Position numbers and translations under genes: made by a program. Of a stretch of 24,449 nt of DNA, positions 1 through 7,546 are shown one piece after another (the first letter of the stretch is position 1; each line of letters starts with the position of its first letter). Under the pieces are notes generated by a model that worked only from the letters and a program-made list of their open reading frames with translations, did not search any database and was not told where the DNA came from. The stretch covers positions 1 through 24,449 of the forward strand of contig DATKVV010000044.1 of NCBI GenBank assembly GCA_035529895.1. Reading direction: 5' to 3'. Source of the stretch: JAUWKC01 sp035529895 (GTDB lineage: Bacteria > Planctomycetota > Phycisphaerae > Sedimentisphaerales > Anaerobacaceae).

Positions 1-226
1 CTGCTTCGTAGGCGATGACTTTTAAGGCGGGACGCAGTTTTTCGAGGGTTTCGCTGAGCTTTTTGTTGTCGGCGGGGGTGACGAAATCGATGGCTGGAGC
101 ATCGTTGAGCCAGATGGCGACGCTGCAGGATTCTTTGTGCACGTCGATGCCGACGTAGATTTTGTCGTCTGTTGTTGGGTTAATTTGCTTGAACCACATT
201 TGTTTTTTCGATAGTCTTTTGTTCAT
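1..226 (-). CDS. IS110-family transposase, N-terminal part (cut by window edge)
   Basis: The first 75 codons of a DEDD-type IS110-family transposase/recombinase are present; the rest lies left of position 1. The text YVGIDVHKESCSVAIWL holds the first catalytic Asp (D28), and VIAYEA near the window edge holds the second acidic residue (E74), both in the spacing usual for the family. IS110 enzymes move DNA without ordinary terminal inverted repeats and, as shown for IS621 and relatives, are guided by an element-encoded bridge RNA. The start at 226 is chosen because a GAAAGGG ribosome site lies at a suitable distance; an in-frame ATG at 232 is possible. The start region is covered by a long hairpin (227-295). 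The upstream gene on the same strand is an HNH-AP2 nuclease that ends at 337. Confidence 0.9.
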   Translation of the reverse strand, partial: MNKRLSKKQMWFKQINPTTDDKIYVGIDVHKESCSVAIWLNDAPAIDFVTPADNKKLSETLEKLRPALKVIAYEA

Positions 227-295
227 GGCCATCCCTTTCAAATGACGGTTTCGGTTAATAATTTTTCGAGAATTATAACCGTTGAAAGGATGGCC
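227..295 (-). promoter_or_regulatory. Long imperfect hairpin over the transposase ribosome site
   Basis: Bases 227-241 pair with 282-295 (14 pairs, one bulged C at 235), and 252-263 pair with 271-281 (11 pairs, one bulge), with 242-251 as a one-sided bulge and a 7-base loop. In transposase-sense RNA the 3' arm contains the Shine-Dalgarno bases and the alternative ATG. A TATAAT hexamer lies at 277-272 on the minus strand, inside the 5' half. Transcripts started there would lack the 5' arm, while read-through from the HNH gene would carry it. That is the arrangement by which other insertion sequences (IS10, IS50, IS200) block translation from external transcripts. The pairing is seen; the role is inferred. 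Confidence 0.6.
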
Positions 296-336
296 TTCAT
301 ATTATCTAAATAGTATTCGAAAAAGCATCGTCGGCT

Positions 337-996
337 TTAGCGGGTTGGCGACAGGAGGAAGTTCAAGGAGGCAAATACTCCATGATAGTTCCGAGCCGCT
401 CGGTCATAGGCGCGGGCGGCCTGTATTTCGTCGTGGAAGTAGCCGAGGTGGCGGGTTTTGTTGTCGCAGCGTATCGCGGCGGCCCATTTTTTTGCTTTTT
501 TGTTCCAGTGGACGCCTTTGTATTTGGAGCTTCCGTGCGATAACCTTCGCTGGTTGCGGCAGTTCTGCGTGAAGGTTGCAAGACGAAGGTTACTCCTGCG
601 GTTGTTCAGGCCGTTGTGGTCGATGTGGTCGACTACGAGATGGTCGGGGGCATTGGTGATTTGGCGGTGCATTTTGATGCTTTTTCCGTTTTCTTTTCGA
701 ACGGCGTAGCAGTTTTTCTTTGTGCCTTCCGCGAACCAGGTGAATTGGCTTAAGGTGGGGTAGTCTTCGGCATCGACGACGGCGAATTGGCCGCGGGTGA
801 GGGGAATGAGGCGCGGGGCGCGGTTTTGGGGGTCGGCGGCGCGTGAAGGATAGAAGTTGGGGCATTGGTGCAAGAGCGGGCGGATATTCCAGACGCCAAC
901 GGACCCTCTTTTCTGGCGGCAGATGAGAGCGGGGCGGTCTGAGCCGGTCGCAAAGGTTGAGAAGCAGCAGTTGTCACATCTTTTTTGGTGGGCCAT
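337..996 (-). CDS. HNH endonuclease with C-terminal AP2 DNA-binding domain
   Basis: A 219-residue protein of the HNH-AP2 class, typical of free-standing homing-type or phage-type nucleases. Residues about 65-150 form the HNH nuclease region: the core is VVDHIDHNGLNNRRSNLR (121-138), with His123 and Asn residues of the beta-beta-alpha-metal fold. Residues about 155-212 form an AP2/ERF-like domain (SSKYKGVHWNKKAKKW onward, then LGYFHDEIQAARAYDRAA), which would contact DNA. The N-terminal 50 residues carry several Cys (C7, C10, C11, C26, C45) that might bind zinc; this part is not recognised. It lies between an IS110 element and a tRNA-His gene, a common setting for selfish DNA. A TGGACA-17-TATAAT promoter lies upstream at 1109-1081. 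No strong ribosome site is seen at this start, so the N-terminus is the least certain part. Confidence 0.88.
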   Translation of the reverse strand: MAHQKRCDNCCFSTFATGSDRPALICRQKRGSVGVWNIRPLLHQCPNFYPSRAADPQNRAPRLIPLTRGQFAVVDAEDYPTLSQFTWFAEGTKKNCYAVRKENGKSIKMHRQITNAPDHLVVDHIDHNGLNNRRSNLRLATFTQNCRNQRRLSHGSSKYKGVHWNKKAKKWAAAIRCDNKTRHLGYFHDEIQAARAYDRAARNYHGVFASLNFLLSPTR

Positions 997-1080
997 AAAA
1001 TATGGGTTGTGGAGGCAACGTGAATTGTGTCAAAGGCAATCAGTAAGAGTGTATTATTAATATGTTCCGATTTTGAGGGT

Positions 1081-1109
1081 ATTATACCATAAAGCGCGGA
1101 GTCTGTCCA
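1081..1109 (-). promoter_or_regulatory. Putative sigma70-type promoter of the HNH-AP2 gene
   Basis: Reading on the minus strand, TGGACA (1109-1104) is separated by 17 bp from TATAAT (1086-1081). Transcription would start near 1074, giving a leader of about 78 bases before the ATG at 996. The same GCTGGACA / 17 / TATAAT arrangement recurs at 5167-5139 and 8783-8755. Confidence 0.6.
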
Positions 1110-1181
1110 GCGAATTTTTGGGAAAGAAGTATGGTCGCAAGGGCGTTTTTGCGCTATTTGCATTGCAGGAGGAGTGGCATA

Positions 1182-1209
1182 TTGACAAAGAGGCGGGGCG
1201 AGGTAAAAT
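1182..1209 (+). promoter_or_regulatory. Putative promoter of the tRNA-His gene
   Basis: TTGACA (1182-1187) and TAAAAT (1204-1209) are 16 bp apart on the plus strand. The predicted start near 1216 lies about 20 bases upstream of the tRNA. The promoter diverges from that of the HNH-AP2 gene. Confidence 0.65.
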
Positions 1210-1237
1210 ACGTGTTCCTGGCCCATCGAAGCTTTAT

Positions 1238-1312
1238 GGTGAAAGTAGCTCAGTTGGATAGAGCACCGGATTGTGGTTCCGGGGGTCGCGGGTTCAAATC
1301 CCGTCTTTCACC
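1238..1312 (+). tRNA. tRNA-His (anticodon GTG)
   Basis: A full cloverleaf can be drawn. The acceptor GTGAAAG (1239-1245) pairs with CTTTCAC (1305-1311). The D stem is GCTC/GAGC, and the anticodon stem CCGGA/TCCGG encloses the loop TTGTGGT with anticodon GTG. The T loop is TTCAAAT. A G at 1238 can pair with the discriminator C at 1312, the extra G-1:C73 pair that identifies tRNA-His. The 3' CCA is not encoded, so it would be added after transcription. Confidence 0.95.
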
Positions 1313-1398
1313 CTTTATTCGTAACTCAGGCTGTGTTCCGCGTTGCGTATCCCGCCGGACCGGCCGGGCAAAAATCCACATTTTGAGCGTATGTCGAT

Positions 1399-3504
1399 AT
1401 GAGAATTAGTAGTGGGCGCCAGGTTGAGGGCTCTGCTGCGATAAGCCCGGCCGGAACCTCGATAATATACGCGTTGACCGTTTTCCTGGGAGCATTTCTG
1501 CTGTTCCAGGTCCAGCCGCTCATCGGAAAATACATCCTTCCGTGGTTCGGCGGAGGCCCCGAGGTGTGGAGCACGCTTATGCTTTTTTTCCAGGCGCTTC
1601 TGCTCGGCGGGTACGCGTACGCACACTTAATCGCGACGCGTCTGGGGCGGCGTGTGCAGGCGGGGGTCCATATAGTTTTTGTGATAGCGGCGTTGGCGGC
1701 GCTTCCGATTACACCTCGGGCCGGCTGGAAGCCGGAGAGTCTCGATTACCCGGTGCTGAGGATTCTGCTGCTGGCCGGCGCCTGCATCGGGCTGCCTTAC
1801 TTCGTTCTGTCTTCCACGGGACCGCTGATGCAGAGGTGGTTCAGCCGGACGAGGCCGGGGGCGTCGCCGTATCGGCTTTATGCGTTTTCCAACGCCGGTT
1901 CGCTTCTGGCTCTGGTCAGTTACCCGTTTATTGTAGAGCCGGCGATGTCACGGGCAGCGCAGGCCCGGGTTTGGTCGGCGGGATTGGTTGTCTTTGCCGT
2001 TCTGTCGGCTTACTGTGCGGTTCGGTTGTGGAGACAGCCTGTGTCGGAGGGCACGGGGACTGCCGGCGAAGAGGATAGTGAGCCTGAGGCGGTTGTTACG
2101 CCGCTCGGGACCCGCCTTCTTTGGCTGGCGCTGCCGGCCGGGGCGTCGGTGGAGCTGCTGGCGGTTACCAACAAGATTTGCCAGGATGTGGCCGTCATTC
2201 CTTTTTTGTGGGTGCTTCCGCTGAGTCTGTATCTGCTTTCTTTCATAATCTGCTTTCAAGGCGAGAGGTGGTATGTCCGGCCTGTGTTCCTCGTCGGGTT
2301 CATACTGGCCATCGGGGGCGCCGCTGCGGCGTGGGTGTACGAAGAGGACCTGTCCGTCCGGCAACAGATATTGATTTACCTGGCGCTGCTTCTGGCGTGC
2401 TGCATGGTTTGTCACGGGGAGCTGTTCCGTCTGCGGCCGCATCCGAGGTACCTGACCGGCTATTACCTTATGATAGCGGCCGGCGGCGCGCTTGGCGGCG
2501 TTTTCGTCGCCGTTATCTGTCCTGTCATATTCAAGACGTACCGCGAATTAAACATTGGAATATTGGTATGCTGCCTGTTTGTGCTGCTGGCCGACAAGAG
2601 CACGGCGCTGGGCAGGGGATTGCGCCGGTGGTTTTGGGTGGGGATTATTCTGGTTGCGGGCGTCGCGGCGATTTCAGCCCCGGCCAGAAGAGGCGACACC
2701 TACGAAACCGCCGTGCTGAACTGGCGAAACTTTTTCGGGGTGCTGACCATCTGGGAAGAGGACAGCGAGGACCCTGAGCTGCACCGGTACGTTTTGCAGC
2801 ACGGCACAACCTGCCACGGGCTGCAATTCGTGGAGCCTGCCAAGCGTTCTTTGGCGACGGCGTATTATGGCCGGAGCAGCGGCGCGGGCCTGGCGATGAG
2901 ATTCTTCCCGCGGCAGGAAAAAAGACGCATAGGCGTCGTCGGCCTGGGTGTCGGGACGCTCGCCACTTACGGCAGGGAAGGGGACTATATCCGCTTTTAC
3001 GAGATAAATCCCGAGGTCAAACGCCTCGCCGAGACACACTTTACATATCTTGCCGACTGTCGGGCCAGAGTTGACGTTATTGTTGGTGACGCGAGGCTGT
3101 CGATGGAAAATGAGCCGGCGCAGCAGTTCGACCTGTTGTTGCTCGATGCTTTCAACGGCGACGCCGTACCCGTTCATTTGCTGACAAAGGAGGCGTTCGA
3201 AATCTACCTGAACCACATGAAACCTGACGGCGTGATTGCGGTTCACGTTTCACAGACTTATCTGCGACTGGAATGCGTGGTTTGGAAACTGGCCGACCAC
3301 TTCGAACTCGGCAACGCTTGGATTGAAGACACGGATGACGACGAAATAGGCGTCTTGTCATCCGACTGGATTCTGTTAACGGACAACGAGGAGTTCTTAC
3401 AGCGGCAGCCGATTCAGGAGGCAGCCAGCGAGCCTGAGAGCGACTTTGACCGCATGCGTCTCTGGACGGACGACTACGCCAATCTGTTCCAGATATTGAG
3501 GTGA
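1399..3504 (+). CDS. Fused MFS-type membrane / spermidine synthase-like protein
   Basis: A 701-residue protein of the fused MFS/spermidine synthase type. The first ~430 residues are a chain of hydrophobic helices, starting with YALTVFLGAFLLFQVQPLIGK and the family-typical KYILPWFGGGPEVWS. The last ~200 residues form a spermidine-synthase-like Rossmann fold: VVGLGVGTLATY (about 512-523) is the glycine-rich nucleotide loop, an acidic residue follows in RFYEINPEV, then GDAR, then LLLLDAFNGDAVPVHLLTKE in the position of the catalytic loop. Membrane-fused relatives are common in environmental bacteria; whether they make polyamines is unknown, so no symbol is given. The gene starts 87 bp after tRNA-His and converges on the next gene with 83 bp between the stops. 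The start has only a weak ribosome site. Confidence 0.85.
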   Translation: MRISSGRQVEGSAAISPAGTSIIYALTVFLGAFLLFQVQPLIGKYILPWFGGGPEVWSTLMLFFQALLLGGYAYAHLIATRLGRRVQAGVHIVFVIAALAALPITPRAGWKPESLDYPVLRILLLAGACIGLPYFVLSSTGPLMQRWFSRTRPGASPYRLYAFSNAGSLLALVSYPFIVEPAMSRAAQARVWSAGLVVFAVLSAYCAVRLWRQPVSEGTGTAGEEDSEPEAVVTPLGTRLLWLALPAGASVELLAVTNKICQDVAVIPFLWVLPLSLYLLSFIICFQGERWYVRPVFLVGFILAIGGAAAAWVYEEDLSVRQQILIYLALLLACCMVCHGELFRLRPHPRYLTGYYLMIAAGGALGGVFVAVICPVIFKTYRELNIGILVCCLFVLLADKSTALGRGLRRWFWVGIILVAGVAAISAPARRGDTYETAVLNWRNFFGVLTIWEEDSEDPELHRYVLQHGTTCHGLQFVEPAKRSLATAYYGRSSGAGLAMRFFPRQEKRRIGVVGLGVGTLATYGREGDYIRFYEINPEVKRLAETHFTYLADCRARVDVIVGDARLSMENEPAQQFDLLLLDAFNGDAVPVHLLTKEAFEIYLNHMKPDGVIAVHVSQTYLRLECVVWKLADHFELGNAWIEDTDDDEIGVLSSDWILLTDNEEFLQRQPIQEAASEPESDFDRMRLWTDDYANLFQILR

Positions 3505-3587
3505 CACGCCAGGTTTGCCGTGGGAGGTCAGCTACGCTTACTTCCCTCACCTGTCGGTGTCACCCGAGCGCCGGTTTTCCCGCACCG

Positions 3588-5084
3588 TCAGATATGTTCG
3601 ACCTTGATTCCGGAAAGCTGGCAATAGGCCCTGAACTGGTGCTCGAGGTCGCCGTAGATGAAGAGCTGGTGGAAACCCTTGGTATCGCGGGTGTCGGCAG
3701 GACCATCTGTCTGGAGCTCGACCGAGGTACGGCAGCCGCCGGAAGGCGGCGTATCGATGTTGCGAAGAACACGTCCCGTGCCGAGGATAATCTTGTCGGG
3801 CCCGTCGAACTCCATGACGGTAACCTTCTGGCCGACGCGCCAGAGCACCTGGGGCGAGACGCCGATGTTCGACTCCGAGTGGCTGCGCAGGATAAGAGGC
3901 GCCGGCGGCTTGTCAAAGCCGTCGAGCCTGGTGGGGCACGAGCAGTGGGCGCCGTTGAGGGTGTTGCGGACGGTGTTCGGCGCGGGGTCCTGCATAAAGC
4001 CGGGACGGTCGAAAAGAAGAGCGGTGAGCCTTAATGAGATAGCGGCGTTCCAGTCGGCCTCACAGCAGCCGACCGAGCCTTCGTCGTTGAGCCGGAGCCA
4101 CGCGATACACGGCGGACACGGAATTGATAAATCCCGAACCAAAGGCAGACAATCCACCGAGATACCGTGGCAGCCTTCGGCCTCCATCAGGTGGCGGGCT
4201 ACAAAATAGTTCTTGGCGGCATTGAGTATGTCTTGTCTGCGAGGCTCGACAATCTTCCTGGCTTTGCGGGCGTAGTGGTTGGCAAGAGCCACAGTCCGTG
4301 AGTCAATCGGGGTTCTGTGGAACTGCTCGGGCCAGCGGTTTCGCGGTATGTAATGGAGCGTCGTGCCAATAACCTCCAGCTTGCGGTCCTCGGTAGTATC
4401 GCCCTTGAGCACGAGCAAACGCGAATGTTTCATCCTGTGAACGGTGTTCAACATTTTCAGACCCGTACCGAGCCACTCGACATCCTGTGTCGCACCCACG
4501 AAGACACCGTCCTTGCGAAGCTCGGGGTATCGTTTTCCCTCGACCTCACCCGTAAAGGAAGTTCCCATCGGGCTAAAAACAATCATCGGGACGGCGCCCT
4601 TGTTCCCGGCGATGTCGTTGATTTTTCCCCAGGCGCTGAAGCCGGGATGATGCAGGCACATGCTGACAATCAAAATGCCGTCCGGCGTATCCTTGCTGAG
4701 GTTCTGGAGGAAGGCGCTAACCGTATTATCATCTTTGAGCGGCTCGCTGATAAGCTCAAGGTCGATTCCCTGCTTCAGGGCGCTGGTCTTGAGTACATCC
4801 GTGTACTGCTGCTGGCGCGCCCTGATGTCGTAGGCGGCGCCCGGCCAGCCCATCCAGAACCGCTCGACATCCGGGCGCACAAACGCCGCACGAATTCGTG
4901 CTTGTCTTATCGGCGCGGTTTTGAGGCCCCGGTCATTCGAGAGCGATGAAGCGGGGTTGGACAGGTTAATCTGCGAGCATCCCGTCGCGGCCAGCGCAAG
5001 GGCGCCGGCGCCTGCCATAAAGCCGCGGCGACTCATCATTTTCAGGGGACAGCCGGATTCGGAACAGGTTTTGTTCGTGTGCAT
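3588..5084 (-). CDS. Tat-exported lipoprotein with L-fucose/L-arabinose isomerase-like fold
   Basis: A 498-residue protein. It begins with a twin-arginine signal (MSRRGFMAG, RR at 19-20), a hydrophobic stretch and a lipobox ending LAATGC (C36), so it should be exported folded and lipid-anchored. The mature part resembles the L-fucose isomerase family. In the C-terminal half, DCLPL (D311), CEADW (E342), GAHC (H380) and RSHSESNIGV (H402) match the positions and spacing of the metal-binding and catalytic region of that fold. Cytoplasmic isomerases of this family convert aldoses to ketoses; the substrate of an exported version is unknown. The start is supported by AAGGAG 8 bases upstream. A TGGACA-17-TATAAT promoter (5167-5139) lies inside the left direct repeat. 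The C-terminus is complete. Confidence 0.78.
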   Translation of the reverse strand: MHTNKTCSESGCPLKMMSRRGFMAGAGALALAATGCSQINLSNPASSLSNDRGLKTAPIRQARIRAAFVRPDVERFWMGWPGAAYDIRARQQQYTDVLKTSALKQGIDLELISEPLKDDNTVSAFLQNLSKDTPDGILIVSMCLHHPGFSAWGKINDIAGNKGAVPMIVFSPMGTSFTGEVEGKRYPELRKDGVFVGATQDVEWLGTGLKMLNTVHRMKHSRLLVLKGDTTEDRKLEVIGTTLHYIPRNRWPEQFHRTPIDSRTVALANHYARKARKIVEPRRQDILNAAKNYFVARHLMEAEGCHGISVDCLPLVRDLSIPCPPCIAWLRLNDEGSVGCCEADWNAAISLRLTALLFDRPGFMQDPAPNTVRNTLNGAHCSCPTRLDGFDKPPAPLILRSHSESNIGVSPQVLWRVGQKVTVMEFDGPDKIILGTGRVLRNIDTPPSGGCRTSVELQTDGPADTRDTKGFHQLFIYGDLEHQFRAYCQLSGIKVEHI

Positions 5085-5138
5085 CGTTATTGCTCCTTGA
5101 CAAAACAGTGCTTTACTTAACCTTTGTGCGAAGCGACC

Positions 5139-5167
5139 ATTATATAAGCGCGCAAGGCTATTGTCCA
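5139..5167 (-). promoter_or_regulatory. Putative promoter of the Tat lipoprotein gene, within the left repeat
   Basis: On the minus strand TGGACA (5167-5162) and TATAAT (5144-5139) are 17 bp apart. Transcription would begin near 5132, about 48 bases before the ATG at 5084. Both hexamers are conserved in the right repeat copy, while the 17-bp spacer between them has diverged. Confidence 0.65.
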
Positions 5168-5247
5168 GCAGACTTCAAATCAAATTGCGCAATATCGGAG
5201 GCTTCGGGGCCTATGGGGGATATCACAAAACAAACCTTCTTGTCCAT
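5158..5247 (-). pseudogene. Degenerate N-terminal fragment of a TIR-like protein (left copy)
   Basis: An ATG at 5247 opens 29 codons that begin MDKKVCFVISPIGPEASDI and then hit TAG. The opening CFVISPIG.E.S is the usual N-terminus of TIR-like / nucleoside-deoxyribosyltransferase-like proteins of bacterial immune systems. After it the frame no longer resembles the family. The same opening occurs in the right repeat. This is read as a relic carried by the repeat rather than a gene. Confidence 0.5.
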
Positions 5248-5270
5248 CCGGCCTGTCTGCGTGGGGACTT

Positions 5271-5298
5271 ACCTGCCGCCCCGGGGGGGCAGGCAGGT
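5271..5298. repeat. GC-rich palindrome in the left repeat
   Basis: CCTGCC (5272-5277) pairs with GGCAGG (5288-5293) around a C/G run, giving a stable hairpin. The matching element in the right copy is at 8887-8910. It resembles dispersed REP-like palindromes. It lies just after the stop of the DUF4041 gene (5309), so it may also end that transcript, although no T run follows. Confidence 0.5.
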
Positions 5299-5308
5299 CA
5301 ACAGGAAG

Positions 5309-6733
5309 TTACATTCCTTTTTCCAGGGTCAGAGAAGTAGTATGCTGTGCGCAGGTTTCAGATTTGCGCATTAAAGATTGACGGTATTGTTCTGCTTGTG
5401 CGAGTTTAGTAAACTCTACCGGTTTGTTAAAGTTTCTTTTCACAACATGTTCAATTTCTTCCAATCTTACGTGGAAAAACTCTCTACGTAAATTGATCTT
5501 ATTCAATCTTCTATCGTCAAATGCCTTATGTAACGCATTCTCCAGAGATGGTGCATCATGACTGAATATCATCGCATGTACATCGAAATAAAACGGTACA
5601 GAAGCATCGCCCAATTCATCCACTCGTTCCTGAGGGTCTAAGCGACGTGTTAGGCCAATTTTGTAAATGTTTTCCCCAAACGAGCCTATATTGGATATAA
5701 CATAAACATAGCCTGCACGAGTATTTTGTTCTCGGTAGTCAATATCCTGCTTCATTTTCTCAATGCTCGACAGTTTTTCCTTAATAGCAATCAATTCATT
5801 GTTAAGCACCTCCCGTTCAGCATCTGTCTTTGCTTTTTGAAGTTGTTCATTTATTAAGGACATTGCGTTGTTGAAGTGCTTTTCTTCTTTTTCTATCTTG
5901 GCTCTTACGTCTTCGATTTCTTTTTGAAGCTTTGCCTCCTCCTTCATCTGTTCTCTAATACGCCGTTGTTCTTCTTTTTCCTCCTGTTTTTTTGCCTGGT
6001 ATTCATAGCATAGATACAACTCGGACAACTTGAGATTAAGGTAATCAGCAGAAATGACGATGCTCATTCGCTGTCCGAGTTTATTCAGTATTTCGAATGC
6101 CTTGGTAATCTTTTTCTCAATGGAGTTGATATTATTGAACTTCACATTAATTATGCTCGCATCACACTCATTATTGAATGAGCGCAAGATAAGCTTCACA
6201 TAATCTTTGATCATTCGCTCGCCTTCCTTTGCGCTGTTATTAAGCGTTACACCAATTTCAGTACAATAAGCCGCCTTGTGCGATTTGACCATTGCCGCTT
6301 GTGCGTTCCGGATTTGATCCAACTTGCGTTTATAGTGCTCAGAGTTTTCAAAATCATACTTCGGCGTGTAAAAACCAAAGGACTGCAGAAGAATGCTGTC
6401 TTCAAGAATGATCAACTCATCTTTCTTGTCCAATACTTGTTTATTTAGATCGCAGAGTTGGCGCGTTATCTCTTGTTTTTGTTGTTCATAAGCCGAATTT
6501 AATACCCGCTTTACTTTTTTAAATTCTAACTCTGCATTTTTCACCTGTTGAGCAATTTCAATTTTTTGTTTTTCCAGGAGAGAAATAGTATTTTTTAACT
6601 GGCAATAAAGATCCGTTTCAGGAACGAGCTTTTTTAATGCATCGCGTTCTTTTTTCAATGAATCCCGTTCCTGTTGTGTTTGTGCAAGATTTGCTTTAAG
6701 CTCATTAATTCGAAAGATATCGGATATTGACAC
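5309..6733 (-). CDS. Coiled-coil DUF4041 protein with C-terminal GIY-YIG (T5orf172) nuclease domain
   Basis: A 474-residue protein. Residues about 10-110 and 245-335 are strongly charged coiled coil (LKANLAQTQQERDSLKKERD, then EEKEEQRRIREQMKEEAKLQ). Between them, about 115-245, is a DUF4041-like region (SFGFYTPKYDFENSEHYKRK). The end carries a T5orf172 GIY-YIG-type domain: GYVYVIS (341-347), YKIGLTRR (357-364, including the catalytic-type Arg) and LENALHKAF (E398 in the metal-binding position). Such proteins occur on phages and mobile islands; their role is not established. The start is GTG with GGGAGG 10 bases upstream. The gene is visibly AT-rich compared with its neighbours. Its last ~20 residues are encoded by the left direct repeat, so its natural C-terminus may have been replaced. 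Confidence 0.85.
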   Translation of the reverse strand: MSISDIFRINELKANLAQTQQERDSLKKERDALKKLVPETDLYCQLKNTISLLEKQKIEIAQQVKNAELEFKKVKRVLNSAYEQQKQEITRQLCDLNKQVLDKKDELIILEDSILLQSFGFYTPKYDFENSEHYKRKLDQIRNAQAAMVKSHKAAYCTEIGVTLNNSAKEGERMIKDYVKLILRSFNNECDASIINVKFNNINSIEKKITKAFEILNKLGQRMSIVISADYLNLKLSELYLCYEYQAKKQEEKEEQRRIREQMKEEAKLQKEIEDVRAKIEKEEKHFNNAMSLINEQLQKAKTDAEREVLNNELIAIKEKLSSIEKMKQDIDYREQNTRAGYVYVISNIGSFGENIYKIGLTRRLDPQERVDELGDASVPFYFDVHAMIFSHDAPSLENALHKAFDDRRLNKINLRREFFHVRLEEIEHVVKRNFNKPVEFTKLAQAEQYRQSLMRKSETCAQHTTSLTLEKGM

Positions 6734-7199
6734 TGTTAATAATCCTCCCGCCTGATTCTAGGATTATTGCGTGGGAGTCTCATTGCCCACGGTGTTTTCC
6801 ACCTCGCGCGAAATAGTTGTTAGCTGGGATTTCCCATAATTATCCGCCTCTGGTGGATTAAATGCTCGGCTACGCAACCAAGCCTTTTAATTTTACAATT
6901 ATATCAAAACCTTCGTGGTTTGCAATCTTTTCTTTGGTTTTTTCACCTTTTTTGCTATTTTTCGCCTAACTGCCCCATTCGACTACGCTCAGGTCAAGCT
7001 TAAAATAAACGGCTTATGCGCGTTGTCGTAACTTGGTAAGGATGCACTTCGCAGATTAGCATCTGCCCCTTTCGGCCTGCCGGGAGGGAGGTACAACGCC
7101 TCAATGTAAGCTTACTTGGTCACAGGTCAGGCTTACCTTGCCTCGGAGTAAGCCGACAGTGACGCAAATTCGACGACATTATTTTTACCTTCATGATGG
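6734..7199. other. 466-bp gap inside the AT-rich block
   Basis: No convincing gene is seen on either strand. The gap separates the small-gene group (7200-8452) from the DUF4041 gene, so the latter probably has its own promoter here. A perfect 7-bp stem (GGCTTAC 7130-7136 with GTAAGCC 7148-7154) lies just past the end of the small-gene group; it has no T run, so a terminator role is uncertain. A plus-strand frame from 7138 is the antisense of the gene at 7200-7517. Confidence 0.4.
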
Positions 7200-7517
7200 T
7201 TACCCTATCAAACTAAGGAACGTACACACACCAGAGAATATAGCTGCTACAGCTGCGGCCACGGCCGCCCAAAAAGCTCCTTGTGAAGCTTTAAGAGTTT
7301 CATATCTATCAAATGCCATACTTATTCGTTCAGACAATTCCCAAAAAAAAGCTTTCGTATTAGTTACAGAGGAAATGATGTTTAAATTCATGTCTTTCGC
7401 TAATTGTTCCATCTGTTGGCGTTGTTTGTCTCTTTCAATCTCCGTTTTGCTTTCGTCATATATTTTCAGAATATGTCTGTATCGCGCTCGAAATTCTTTA
7501 TATTTTGTGCGGTTCAT
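7200..7517 (-). CDS. Small membrane protein, unrecognised family (AT-rich block)
   Basis: About 105 residues, no family recognised. The N-terminal ~75 residues are charged and helical (RDKQRQQMEQLAKDMNLN), ending in one C-terminal hydrophobic helix (AFWAAVAAAVAAIFSGVC). It is thus probably tail-anchored in the membrane with its soluble part in the cytoplasm. The ATG at 7517 is chosen because AAGGA lies 7 bases upstream. A longer form from TTG at 7550 would overlap the stop of the preceding gene (TTGA) but has no ribosome site. It is last of three close minus-strand genes and probably co-transcribed with them. Confidence 0.6.
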   Translation of the reverse strand: MNRTKYKEFRARYRHILKIYDESKTEIERDKQRQQMEQLAKDMNLNIISSVTNTKAFFWELSERISMAFDRYETLKASQGAFWAAVAAAVAAIFSGVCTFLSLIG

Positions 7518-7546
7518 AATCCAATCCTTAAAAGAGTGCTTGAGAC

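Larger units (their letters stand above)
5121..5374. repeat. Left copy of ~250-bp imperfect direct repeat
   Basis: This segment aligns along its length with 8737-8985, in the same orientation. The match begins at CCTTTGTGCGAAG, includes a nearly identical core (TATCACAAAACAAACCTTCT and onward through GGGGACTT at 5221-5270), a GC-rich hairpin, and ends near CAGATTT. By eye roughly four bases in five agree, with small gaps. It contains the promoter of the Tat lipoprotein gene, a TIR-like start fragment and the last ~20 codons of the DUF4041 gene. Together with the right copy it brackets an AT-rich block. Confidence 0.85.

Noticed and set aside
3501..3563. Inverted GTGACAC / GTGTCAC pair between convergent genes, possible terminator
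   Set aside because: Only 7 pairs with a loop of about 49 bases and no T run; too weak to call.
4317..4949. Plus-strand open frame opposite the Tat lipoprotein gene
   Set aside because: Shadow of a gene with signal peptide, promoter and family motifs on the minus strand.
7075..7100. GCCTGCCGGGAGGGAGG as a third copy of the GC-rich palindrome
   Set aside because: It lacks the inverted arm and the flanking sequence shared by the two repeat copies.
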